Below are positions 1 to 5,572 of a stretch of 15,754 nt of DNA, piece after piece. The translations under genes and the position numbers were made by a program. How positions within the stretch are numbered: the stretch's first letter is position 1; each line of letters begins with the position of its first letter. Below the pieces are notes generated by a model, which had not been told where the DNA came from, searched no databases, and saw nothing but the letters and a program-made list of their open reading frames with translations. This DNA is from an archaeon (lineage in GTDB: Archaea > Thermoproteota > Nitrososphaeria > Nitrososphaerales > CADDZS01), in the NCBI GenBank assembly GCA_021806865.1, contig JAKAPU010000044.1, forward strand, positions 1-15,754, written 5' to 3'.

Positions 1-339
1 CCCACTAAAGTCGAAGTATCCACCGAATAGGTCGAGTGCGATGGGACTAATCAATGGTAGCGGTTTATCACTTTCTCCAGATAGTCGATCCTCGCCTGCT
101 GTCTCTTGTCGGGTTCGCGAGCAGTCGAGCACGACACGAAGAACGCGGCCTTCTTGCTTGCAATTGTTCTTTCCCACTATAATGAGATCGTACTCACTCA
201 GGTCAAAAGACGGCCTTTCCTTGTTTGTCAGCTCGACAACCTCAACGTCAATGTGTTCCTCTCTCAGTACAGTGGCGATGAAAGATGCTATCTTGGATGT
301 GGAGCCGTATCTCATGCCATACGCTACGAGCGATTTCAT
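1..339 (-). CDS. Flavodoxin-domain protein (HemG/flavodoxin_5-like), 3' end outside window
   Basis: 113 codons are visible and open to the window edge. The protein begins MKSLVAYGMRYGSTSKIASF, which has the shape of a flavodoxin FMN phosphate-binding loop: a beta strand, then a Gly-Ser-Thr turn, then a helix. A second strand (YDLIIVG, around residues 50-56) follows where flavodoxins place the next FMN-contacting loop. Near the edge, LFGGYFDFSG (about 104-113) resembles the LFGG-x-x-D-[YF] stretch of the HemG/flavodoxin_5 group, so an FMN-binding redox protein is likely. The ATG at 339 overlaps the stop of the upstream membrane-protein gene in an ATGA tetranucleotide, implying translational coupling. 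A menaquinone-dependent protoporphyrinogen oxidase role is possible but cannot be claimed from a partial sequence. The middle segment (about residues 57-90) is unusually polar for the family. Confidence 0.72.
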   Translation of the reverse strand, partial: MKSLVAYGMRYGSTSKIASFIATVLREEHIDVEVVELTNKERPSFDLSEYDLIIVGKNNCKQEGRVLRVVLDCSRTRQETAGEDRLSGESDKPLPLISPIALDLFGGYFDFSG

Positions 340-719
340 GTTCGGCTCACCTTCGGCGCAAACTTGGAGTGTCTGGGTAGGAGGTAAATCAGCAAGATGA
401 AGGGCACTACGATCCCCATTGCTGCTGTCGGTGCAACTATGATGAGCGCCCAGGTGTCAAAGGCTATCGTCGTAACCGCAATACCAAGAGTGCCCCAATA
501 TTCCCAACTTCTCATCAACAGGAGACCAATGATCACAAGTACTCCGATCACTCCAAGTAGTAAACTGAATGTGTTAATTGCTCGCATCAGGTATGCGGGC
601 GGCAGATTGAGGAGTTGCACTCCACCGAGCGTCCCAGCACAGAAGGGGCCGAGGCGAAAAAGAGACTGAATGAGGCCCCATGCTCCTACAACAAGAAGGC
701 CTCCCCCTACATGACTCAC
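336..719 (-). CDS. Small four-helix integral membrane protein, unknown function
   Basis: This encodes 127 residues starting at GTG 719; no in-frame ATG gives a better start. Hydrophobic segments lie at about residues 5-21, 49-68, 74-93 and 97-115, with a less clear apolar stretch at 27-45. The protein ends in a short basic tail (PRHSKFAPKVSRT), so four or five membrane helices are likely. I do not recognise the family. Its stop overlaps the ATG of the downstream flavodoxin-domain gene by 4 nt (ATGA), which suggests a co-translated pair, perhaps a membrane partner or anchor for a soluble flavoprotein; that role is inference. The 195 nt between this gene and arsC contain no confident ORF, so it probably has its own promoter, although no convincing TATA box was seen. 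Confidence 0.65.
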   Translation of the reverse strand: MSHVGGGLLVVGAWGLIQSLFRLGPFCAGTLGGVQLLNLPPAYLMRAINTFSLLLGVIGVLVIIGLLLMRSWEYWGTLGIAVTTIAFDTWALIIVAPTAAMGIVVPFILLIYLLPRHSKFAPKVSRT

Positions 720-914
720 TTTACTTCAAGGATCATTTAGTTAAGCGGACTATCGAGCTCCTGTCACGATCTTCAGTTTCGATAATCACTTTAGGACACG
801 GGAGAAGCTATAGCCTTCAAGAATTGCTGGTTCTGCACAATCTACTCAACGTATGTTGCTCGCGTGAAATGATGCTCTTTATCTCGTCGAACTTGCAGAT
901 TACAAGAATGTGGT

Positions 915-1325
915 TCAGAACTCATCTGCGAGTCTTTTCACCCGCGCCTCTATCTCATCTCTGATTTTCCTGACTTGGTCGATGGATTTCCCCTTGGGAT
1001 CCTCTAGGTTCCAGTCAACAAGTTTCTTTTGCATCTGAGCCAGAATTGGTTTGGGGCAGGCCTCTTCTACTGAACAGCCCATGGTCACTACCAAGCTAGC
1101 TCTTTGTATCATCTCGGCTGTCAGCAACCTCGGGACATTCTTCGAGATGTCCACCCCTTTTTCCTTCATTGCCTCTGCAACGACAGGATTCACCTTCACT
1201 GACGGAATGGTGCCAGCACTTGAGGCATTCAAATGATACTTTTTCGCAAATGCTTCAGCCATCTGGGATCGTCCTGCGTTTTCGACGCACACGAATAGTA
1301 ATTCGTTCTCTTGAGGAGTAATCAC
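915..1325 (-). CDS. arsC: Arsenate reductase, low-molecular-weight phosphatase type (thioredoxin-coupled class)
   Basis: This 136-residue protein reduces arsenate to arsenite in the cytoplasm, supplying the substrate for the Acr3 pump encoded upstream. It has the LMW-PTP P-loop CVENAGRS (CX5R, nucleophile Cys13, Arg19), the relay cysteines Cys84 and Cys90 in GCSVEEACP, and the Asp109-Pro110 catalytic loop (EDPKGK). In the thioredoxin-coupled ArsC family these three cysteines carry the disulfide relay. An upstream in-frame extension to 1427 exists, but the start is placed at GTG 1325. That choice gives a GTGA overlap with the stop of the preceding paralogue and a protein of exactly the same length (136 aa). 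It is the last gene of the ars operon; no terminator was obvious in the following 195 nt. Confidence 0.9.
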   Translation of the reverse strand: MITPQENELLFVCVENAGRSQMAEAFAKKYHLNASSAGTIPSVKVNPVVAEAMKEKGVDISKNVPRLLTAEMIQRASLVVTMGCSVEEACPKPILAQMQKKLVDWNLEDPKGKSIDQVRKIRDEIEARVKRLADEF

Positions 1326-1732
1326 TTCAATTCTCTCTCCAGAAGGCTGTTCAAGCTTCTTTCGATGTTGTCCCGAACAAACCTGACCACTTCGATGGGT
1401 TGTCCCTGCGGATCCGAGATGGACCATATCACGAGTTTCTTTCCTATTTTCTTTCGAATATTCTTTGGAAGTAGCTCTTCCAAGGATGCGTCGGTGAGCA
1501 CCACCGTCCCTGCTTTTTCCACCATTTCTTCCGTGACTGACTTTGGTCGCGCCGAAGAGATGTCAATTCCTTTTTCCTTCATGGCCTTCACCACGAGAGG
1601 ATTGACCTGCTTAGCTGGGAACGTGCCAGCACTAGCTGCGTTTATCCCTTTTGCCCTGGCGAAACCTTCCGCCATCTGGCTGCGGCTGGAGTTTTCCACA
1701 CAAATGAACAAAATTTCGGATACTGGGGACAA
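1322..1732 (-). CDS. ArsC-like LMW-phosphatase paralogue lacking the relay cysteines
   Basis: 136 residues, colinear with the neighbouring ArsC and clearly similar along the whole length (for example RSQMAE, SAGT, AMKEKG and DP). The P-loop CVENSSRS (Cys11, Arg17) and the Asp107-Pro108 loop are intact, so a phosphatase-type active site is retained. Where the partner has Cys84 and Cys90, this protein has Ala82 and Leu88 (TDASLEELLP). It therefore cannot run the standard three-cysteine relay by itself. It may use another thiol donor, act as a phosphatase or arsenate-binding protein, or be decaying. The start is TTG 1732, two nucleotides past the arsR stop, with no closer ATG. It lies between arsR and the intact arsC, consistent with tandem duplication. 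Annotation pipelines would probably call it arsC; I leave the symbol empty because of the missing residues. Confidence 0.85.
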   Translation of the reverse strand: MSPVSEILFICVENSSRSQMAEGFARAKGINAASAGTFPAKQVNPLVVKAMKEKGIDISSARPKSVTEEMVEKAGTVVLTDASLEELLPKNIRKKIGKKLVIWSISDPQGQPIEVVRFVRDNIERSLNSLLERELK

Positions 1733-1733
1733 T

Positions 1734-2117
1734 CTAGTCGGCCTCGATCATTTTCTGGACGAGCTGGACCAACGGGGTCTCGTTCACCTTGTAAAACACC
1801 CACTTTCCCCTCTTGCTCCGCTGCAGTAAATCGGACTGCTCCAAAAGACCGAGGTGGTGAGATACTGTCGGCTGTGGTAGCTTCAACGCCGCTTCGATCT
1901 CACAAACACACATTTCTCTCTTTGAAAGCAGAAAAAGAATTTTGATCCTATTTGAATCACCGAGCAGTCCAAAGGTCCTCTCAATCTTACGAATCTTCAA
2001 CGAGTTCTCAGGCGTAGAGAGTTTTTCAGCTTCTATCATAGCACGTTTGATGTCTGACGGCTGGCAGACTCCAAGCTGAATCAGTCTTTGAACCGACTTG
2101 CTCTGGACGACGTTCAT
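1734..2117 (-). CDS. arsR: ArsR-family As(III)-responsive repressor
   Basis: 127 residues. A winged-helix domain covers about residues 45-110, with recognition helix PQPTVSHHLGLLEQSDLL (81-98) and wing SKRGKWVFYKV. The segment EMCVCE (Cys70, Cys72) matches the ELCVC-type As(III)/Sb(III) site of classical ArsR proteins at the start of the DNA-binding helix; Cys18 may be a further thiol. Binding of arsenite is expected to release the operator. The start is ATG 2117, which overlaps the acr3 stop as ATGA; a longer in-frame extension to 2210 runs inside acr3 and is rejected. Being second in the operon, it should be autoregulated through the palindrome ahead of acr3. The N-terminal 40 residues before the winged helix are longer than in minimal ArsR proteins. 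Confidence 0.92.
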   Translation of the reverse strand: MNVVQSKSVQRLIQLGVCQPSDIKRAMIEAEKLSTPENSLKIRKIERTFGLLGDSNRIKILFLLSKREMCVCEIEAALKLPQPTVSHHLGLLEQSDLLQRSKRGKWVFYKVNETPLVQLVQKMIEAD

Positions 2118-3247
2118 TTCCTTAACCTCTCTTCGGCCACCTGCTCCATAGTCTTTTCTCCAGTTGCCGGTTTGTTCCGCGGGAAGTTGAACAATCTCGG
2201 CTTGAGCCATAGCGAAACGTAAACCAGTCCGATCATCACAGGTACCTCAATCAGCGGCCCGACAGTTGTCGCAAAGGCTTGGCTCGAACTCAGTCCGAAA
2301 ACGGCAATTGCAGTAGCAATGGCGAGCTCAAAATTGTTGCTAGCAGCGGTGAACGCAGTGGTGGCGGTCTCTTCATATGAGAATTTCAGCTTCCAGGATA
2401 GAACGTAGGAGAACACGAACATCACCAGGAAATACGCAACGAGTGGAATCGCGACCCTGACTAGATCCAAAGGAAGCTGGACGAAGTAATCTCCTTGCAG
2501 GCTGAACATTACCACAAGAGTGAACAAAAGACCGATGAGCGCCGTTGGCTTGAGTCTTTTCAGAAACTTTTCCTCGTACCAGTTTTCATCCTTTTTCCTT
2601 CCCTGAAGCGAGTACCTTGTTACTATTCCCATTGCGAAAGGAATCCCTAGGAATATGGCCACGCTGCGAGCAATGTCCCATGGATTAATGTTGACGATGG
2701 TTGCTGCCGCGGACGGATCAAGCCAAACAGGCAATACAGTGATGAAGAAATACGCATAGACTGAGTAAAGAGCAATTTGAAACGCGGCATTTAGAGCAAC
2801 TATCACTGCGGCGTACTCGCTGTCACCGCCCGCAAGCATGTTCCAAACCAGAACCATTGCAATACACCTCGCTAGTCCAACCATGATTATACCATCGCGG
2901 AACAACGGAAGGTCTGGAAGAAGTATCCAAGCGAAAGCAAACATGACAAACGGCCCGACGAACCAGTTAAGAATCAAGGAAAGACTCATTATCTTCTTTG
3001 CTGTCTTCGCCTTGCCAATCTCGTTGTAGTTGACAGCGGCGAGCGGTGGGTACATCATCCAAATCAGGCCAATCGCTATTGGAAGGGATACGGAGTCTAC
3101 TTGGAACGAATTGATCAAAGGTCCCGTTTGCGGCAAGACATAGCCGATGAGGACTCCAGCTCCCATTGCAACAAAAATCCAGATTGGTAATAACCTGTCC
3201 AAAATAGAGAGGCTACCAAGAATTTCCTTCGAAGGATCGTCCGCCAT
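2114..3247 (-). CDS. acr3: Arsenite efflux permease, ACR3 family
   Basis: This is a polytopic inner-membrane carrier (about ten helices, 377 aa from ATG 3247) that exports As(III), probably driven by the proton gradient. The family signature GLARCIAMVLVWN contains the cysteine required for transport (Cys128), and the second signature TAASNNFELAIA contains the conserved acidic residue (Glu307). A cytosolic loop rich in charged residues (about 215-235) splits the bundle, and a short polar tail ends the protein. The start is ambiguous between GTG 3256 and ATG 3247. The ATG is preferred because it lies about 27 nt from the centre of the TATA-like element, as expected for a leaderless archaeal transcript. 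It is the first gene of the ars operon, and its stop overlaps the arsR start. Confidence 0.94.
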   Translation of the reverse strand: MADDPSKEILGSLSILDRLLPIWIFVAMGAGVLIGYVLPQTGPLINSFQVDSVSLPIAIGLIWMMYPPLAAVNYNEIGKAKTAKKIMSLSLILNWFVGPFVMFAFAWILLPDLPLFRDGIIMVGLARCIAMVLVWNMLAGGDSEYAAVIVALNAAFQIALYSVYAYFFITVLPVWLDPSAAATIVNINPWDIARSVAIFLGIPFAMGIVTRYSLQGRKKDENWYEEKFLKRLKPTALIGLLFTLVVMFSLQGDYFVQLPLDLVRVAIPLVAYFLVMFVFSYVLSWKLKFSYEETATTAFTAASNNFELAIATAIAVFGLSSSQAFATTVGPLIEVPVMIGLVYVSLWLKPRLFNFPRNKPATGEKTMEQVAEERLRK

Positions 3248-3262
3248 TGGTGGCACCGATTC

Positions 3263-3286
3263 ACGTATGTATATATTAACATATGT
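3263..3286 (-). promoter_or_regulatory. ars operon promoter with palindromic candidate ArsR operator
   Basis: Plus-strand arms ACGTATGT (3263-3270) and ACATATGT (3279-3286) form an inverted repeat with one mismatch around an 8-nt AT-only centre (3271-3278). The centre is part of a TATA-like element reading TTAATATATA on the minus strand, about 27 nt before the acr3 ATG. A repressor dimer bound here would block TBP, the expected arrangement for an archaeal ArsR. The assignment to ArsR is inferred from position and symmetry. The same AT-rich core could also serve a rightward transcript beginning near 3300. Confidence 0.6.
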
Positions 3287-3318
3287 CTTTTCATCCTAAG
3301 ACCTGAAACCACCATGCG

Positions 3319-3570
3319 ATGATGAGATTTTACTGCGCTGCTCGCTTTACGACTCAACGATATTATGCAAAAGTGGACTGTCGCTGTCTGTTGGTGGAAA
3401 GTTCGATTCTCGTCGAAAAACTGGCGACCGATTTAGGCCCTGTCAGGACAGGGGGCGTTAACAAGAAGAGAGTCTTGGTATTCTACGACAGCACAGATTT
3501 CTTGAAGCAGAAGGGGAAGTTCGTCCTTGCCACCGAAATGTGTTGGACTAGAATTGATCAGGGTCTCTAA
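3319..3570 (+). pseudogene. Short ORF resembling the first part of a CYTH domain; probable truncated remnant
   Basis: 83 codons. Residues from about 28 on (VEKLATDLG, then VFYDSTDFLKQKGKFVL) resemble the early part of CYTH (CyaB/thiamine-triphosphatase-like) domains. In those domains a helix ending in LG is followed by a [FY]YD[ST]-x-D-x-x-L-x-x-x-G strand pair. The arginines that normally follow (LRxR) are absent, and the ORF stops after roughly a third of a normal domain. It runs 23 nt into the 3' end of the convergent dioxygenase gene, so the rest of the domain is not present downstream. I read this as a remnant, or possibly a chance ORF. The start is also uncertain (ATG 3314 out of frame; 3319 and 3322 in frame), and the first 25 residues do not look like a CYTH N-terminus. 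Confidence 0.3.
3438..3453. other. Short GC-rich stem-loop (6-bp stem)
   Basis: CCCTGT (3438-3443) and ACAGGG (3448-3453) form a perfect 6-bp stem with a 4-nt loop. There is no T-run on either side, so it does not look like a terminator. It lies inside the CYTH-like remnant and may simply reflect coding sequence. Confidence 0.25.
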
Positions 3571-4159
3571 GCACGTTGCAATATCCTGACTTGAACATAG
3601 AAATCGAGCCTGTCACCGCGTCATAGCTGTGCCTCTCGACGCCGCCGATGTCCCTTCCATAAACATGGATGCTCCACGCGCGCATACCAAAGTCGTTGGA
3701 CACTCGGTGTATTCCAGCTTGCCCGAGAACCGTCACGTGGCCCTTCGTGTTTGTTTTGCTGCTTACCTTTTCGAGCTTTGCCACCTTTTCGTCGCTTCGA
3801 TCATCCGTGCGCCTGTAGATAGACTCGTTTTCCTTGCCTTCATAGACTCCAACGAGCGCCCAGGTGAGATGATCGTGTATGGGCGTGGTCTGGCCTGGTT
3901 GCCAGACTCCTGCGACAATGGAGAAAATCCTGTCTTCAGGCATGTAGACGAGGTTCATCGCATATCTGTCGCTACGCGGGATGAACGCTTCCTGTGGTAT
4001 CTTGCTTGAGAGGAGCTTTTCCAGATTTGGCTTGATGCCTCGAAGTATTTCAGTTTCGTTTGAGCTTTCCCGAACACTCTTCTCGGCCTCTGCTGCGAAT
4101 TCCTGAATGGAGTACTGCATCAAGATTCGCAGAGCATGCTCACTGATAAGTGATTCCAA
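3548..4159 (-). CDS. Thiol dioxygenase (cysteine/3-mercaptopropionate dioxygenase-like cupin)
   Basis: 203 residues from TTG 4159 (or 190 from ATG 4120; the start is unresolved). This family uses Fe(II) and O2 to oxidise a small thiol to its sulfinate. The cupin core around residues 85-170 has the three-histidine iron site: His95 and His97 in TPIHDHLTW, and His151 in AGIHRVSND. It also has the Ser-x-His-x-Tyr active-site triad (Ser163, His165, Tyr167 in SIHVYG). The spacings closely follow cysteine dioxygenase (His86, His88, His140; Ser153, His155, Tyr157). PGQTTPIHDH-LVGV is typical of the bacterial/archaeal group annotated as predicted cupin dioxygenases. Substrate (cysteine, 3-mercaptopropionate or another thiol) cannot be set from sequence alone. 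It is transcribed divergently from the CoA-transferase, with a shared AT-rich stretch at 4171-4184 between them. Confidence 0.85.
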   Translation of the reverse strand: MESLISEHALRILMQYSIQEFAAEAEKSVRESSNETEILRGIKPNLEKLLSSKIPQEAFIPRSDRYAMNLVYMPEDRIFSIVAGVWQPGQTTPIHDHLTWALVGVYEGKENESIYRRTDDRSDEKVAKLEKVSSKTNTKGHVTVLGQAGIHRVSNDFGMRAWSIHVYGRDIGGVERHSYDAVTGSISMFKSGYCNVLRDPDQF

Positions 4160-4170
4160 AAGCCTTCGAT

Positions 4171-4184
4171 AAACTATATTTCAT
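4171..4184. promoter_or_regulatory. Shared AT-rich promoter between dioxygenase and CoA-transferase genes
   Basis: AACTATATTT at 4172-4181 is a TATA-like element about 36 nt before ATG 4213, predicting a leader of around 10 nt for the CoA-transferase. On the other strand the same stretch reads AATATAGTTTATC, about 20 nt before TTG 4159. Either one element serves both directions or two overlap. Confidence 0.4.
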
Positions 4185-4212
4185 TAGAGCAAACAAGCCC
4201 TCCAGACTTGTA

Positions 4213-5406
4213 ATGGCTGGGCTCCTTGAGGGTGTGCGCATATTGGATCTTTCGCGAGTTATGGCCGGACCCTACGCCACGATGCTTTTGGGTGACTACG
4301 GCGCTGACGTGATCAAGATTGAAGAGCCTGAGAAGGGAGACGAGACACGTTTCTGGTATCCACCGAGGATTGAAGGCGAGAGCGCGTATTTCTTGAGCGC
4401 AAACAGAAACAAGAGGAGCATCGCGCTTGACCTCAAATCGAAGGAAGGACTCGAGATTTTCTATAAACTTGTTCAGAGGTCAGATGTGATAATCCAAAAC
4501 TTCAGGCCTGGTGTGCCAGAGAAACTAAAGATAGGCTACGAGAGCGTCTCTAAGATCAATCCGAAAATTGTCTACTGCTCTATTTCGGGCTTTGGGCAAA
4601 CAGGACCTTACAGGGATCTTCCAGGTTACGATCTCATCGTGTTTGCAATGGGCGGAATAATGAGCTTCACCGGCGAACCGGGAGGACAGCCTGTCAGAGT
4701 AAACGTGCCTCTTGCAGATCTCGGAGCAGGACTCTATTCGGTCACGGCCATACTTGCAGCACTGAGGTACAGGGATCTAAACGGAAAGGGCCAGAGCATT
4801 GACGTTTCGATGCATGATGTCCAGGTTTCGTTTTTGACGCATCAGGCTATGAACTACTTTGCAACAGGCAAAAATCCAGAGAAGGCGGGATCAATGCATC
4901 CAAACCTAGCGCCCTACCAAGCATTCAAAGCAAGCGACGGGTACTTTGTCTTGGCTGTGGGAAACGACAAGCTCTGGACTGACTTTTGTTCCGAGAATGG
5001 AAAGCCTTCTTGGGCAACAGATCCTAAATTCAAGACAAACCCAGATCGTATGAAAAACAAGCAAGAGCTGCTCTCGTTACTGAACGAGCTTTTCGTAACT
5101 ATGCCGGTGGATCACTGGATAAGGATCGCAAGGAAGGCAGGCGTTCCGGCTGGGCCGATCTCGCTAGTTTCCGAGGTTTTGTCTGATCCGCACGTGCTAT
5201 ATAGAAAGATGGTCACGGAGATAGACAACCCGAGGACTGGCAAGAAACTGAAGCAATTAGGCACTCCGGTCAAGTTCTCCGAATCTACCACATCGATTAG
5301 GCGGGCTCCACCTGCGCACGGAGAGCACTCAAGAGAGATACTAACCGAGCTCGGATATGGTGAAAACGAAATCGAGGGTCTCGTTGGTAAAGGCGTTGTG
5401 AGATAA
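4213..5406 (+). CDS. Class III CoA-transferase, CaiB/BaiF (formyl-CoA transferase-like) family
   Basis: 397 residues; transfers CoA between carboxylic acids in the cytoplasm. The N-terminus (GVRILDLSRVMAGPYATMLLGDYGADVIKIE, only partly quoted motifs: LDLSRVMAGP, LLGDYGADVIKIE) is the classic CaiB/BaiF opening. FLSANRNKRSIALDLK, NFRPGV and SISGFGQTGPY follow in family order. The catalytic aspartate is Asp169 (NVPLADLGAG), the same number as in formyl-CoA transferase. That match supports ATG 4213 over the longer in-frame start at 4150, which would overlap the divergent gene. The C-terminal part (GVPAGPI, then a dimer-swapping tail) is complete. Donor and acceptor acids cannot be inferred, since no acyl-CoA pathway genes sit next to it. 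Family members work on formyl, carnitinyl, succinyl, mesaconyl and related CoA esters. Confidence 0.92.
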   Translation: MAGLLEGVRILDLSRVMAGPYATMLLGDYGADVIKIEEPEKGDETRFWYPPRIEGESAYFLSANRNKRSIALDLKSKEGLEIFYKLVQRSDVIIQNFRPGVPEKLKIGYESVSKINPKIVYCSISGFGQTGPYRDLPGYDLIVFAMGGIMSFTGEPGGQPVRVNVPLADLGAGLYSVTAILAALRYRDLNGKGQSIDVSMHDVQVSFLTHQAMNYFATGKNPEKAGSMHPNLAPYQAFKASDGYFVLAVGNDKLWTDFCSENGKPSWATDPKFKTNPDRMKNKQELLSLLNELFVTMPVDHWIRIARKAGVPAGPISLVSEVLSDPHVLYRKMVTEIDNPRTGKKLKQLGTPVKFSESTTSIRRAPPAHGEHSREILTELGYGENEIEGLVGKGVVR

Positions 5407-5418
5407 GATGGGTGAGCA

Positions 5419-5431
5419 ACAGCTCAGCTGT
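5419..5431. repeat. Perfect short inverted repeat after the CoA-transferase
   Basis: ACAGCT-C-AGCTGT is fully symmetric around one central base and starts 12 nt after the CoA-transferase stop. Its arms are too close to form a good hairpin, so it could be a protein site or chance. Confidence 0.25.
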
Positions 5432-5528
5432 CATCGCAGGTCTAGGAAGACCATACCGGCATTTGAGGTGGAGACGTTAGACGCCCAGTTTTGACGCGTC
5501 CAGCCTGAAACTTCAAGCTACCGACGTG

Positions 5529-5549
5529 TGACGGCTATGTCAATATAGG
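5529..5549 (+). promoter_or_regulatory. TATA box and adjacent TGAC/GTCA inverted repeat before the HTH_10 gene
   Basis: CAATATAGG (5541-5549) is centred about 28 nt ahead of ATG 5573, predicting a leaderless mRNA and favouring that ATG over the in-frame TTG at 5555. TGAC (5529-5532) and GTCA (5539-5542) form a small inverted repeat touching the TATA box, a possible operator, perhaps for autoregulation. The promoter call is stronger than the operator call. Confidence 0.5.
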
Positions 5550-5572
5550 GTTGATTGCGCGACCGTAAGTAC

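Noticed and set aside
680..964. Plus-strand 94-codon ORF between the membrane protein and arsC
   Set aside because: It starts inside one minus-strand gene and ends inside another, and only about 195 nt are free. A central stretch looks faintly protein-like (ELLSRSSVSIITLGHG), but there is no promoter or motif to support it.
1326..1427. N-terminal extension of arsC to 1427
   Set aside because: It lies inside the upstream paralogue's coding sequence; GTG 1325 gives a GTGA overlap and the family length.
2118..2210. N-terminal extension of arsR to 2210
   Set aside because: It runs inside acr3; ATG 2117 overlaps the acr3 stop and gives a typical ArsR length.
3376..3440. tRNA-like T-loop sequence GTTCGATTC
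   Set aside because: The flanking 5-nt arms do not pair (GAAAG versus CTCGT), and no acceptor or anticodon stem could be built.
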